Positions 14,503 to 14,555 of a stretch of DNA of 14,555 nt are shown piece after piece. Positions within the stretch are counted from its first letter, which is position 1, and every line of letters starts with the position of its first letter. Source of the DNA: Faecalimonas sp. (lineage in GTDB: Bacteria; Bacillota; Clostridia; Lachnospirales; Lachnospiraceae); the NCBI GenBank assembly GCA_020024645.1, contig JAHHTN010000052.1, forward strand, positions 1 through 14,555. The letters are read 5' to 3'. The notes under the pieces are model-generated. The model searched no databases and was not told the DNA's origin. It saw only the letters and a list, made by a program, of their open reading frames with translations. The position numbers were made by a program, and so were the translations under genes.

Positions 14503-14555
14503 ATATAAATATGCAGTATTTTATATTTTTTTTGTTAATAAAGCACATTTGTATG

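Noticed and set aside
1..14555. CRISPR arrays, tRNA or rRNA genes, insertion sequences
   Set aside because: No regularly spaced identical repeats, no tRNA or rRNA signatures and no transposase were seen on either strand.

Overview
The window looks like a low-GC Gram-positive gut Clostridia chromosome, most likely Lachnospiraceae. The evidence is a T-box-controlled leuS, strong AGGAGG-type ribosome binding sites, sigma-A promoters, a cell-wall-anchored multimodular glycosidase with a VxTGD-type sorting signal, and a Tn916-like recombination module. Assignment to a genus is not possible from sequence reading alone.

There are two parts. Positions about 55-5941 are a compact integrated element of about 5.9 kb. 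Its minus-strand backbone reads, in transcription order, YdcP/DUF961-like protein (3116-2787), MobT/NicK-type replication initiator or relaxase (2700-1618), small Xis-like protein (1613-1434, no canonical start codon) and tyrosine integrase (1351-149). A divergent XRE repressor (3366-4049, +) faces the backbone across a promoter region with a perfect GTTCAG-N6-CTGAAC operator. The remaining part carries two minus-strand regulators: a TipAL-like MerR protein (5578-4727) and an XRE protein with two membrane helices (4629-4177). No FtsK/TcpA coupling protein and no type IV secretion genes are present, so it reads as an integrative mobilizable element (IME) depending on a helper, not a complete ICE.

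The element sits exactly at the 3' end of leuS. The last codons of leuS plus downstream sequence (5888-5943) are repeated imperfectly at 19-72. The displaced copy still encodes I-N-I-V-Q-K-stop, identical in protein to the end of intact LeuS. Inside both ends lie direct repeats of TTTACTCCA, spaced in multiples of 11 bp, that look like integrase arm sites.

The chromosomal part, all on the minus strand, starts upstream with a secreted, wall-anchored GH36-like (clan GH-D-like) glycosidase of 1873 residues (14392-8771) with three galactose-binding-type modules, a LamG-like module and four FIVAR repeats. A candidate cre site lies in its promoter region and a terminator hairpin follows it. Next come a consensus promoter, a leucine T-box leader with a CTC specifier codon, and leuS (8348-5925). 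leuS is ordinary housekeeping; it serves as the integration target.
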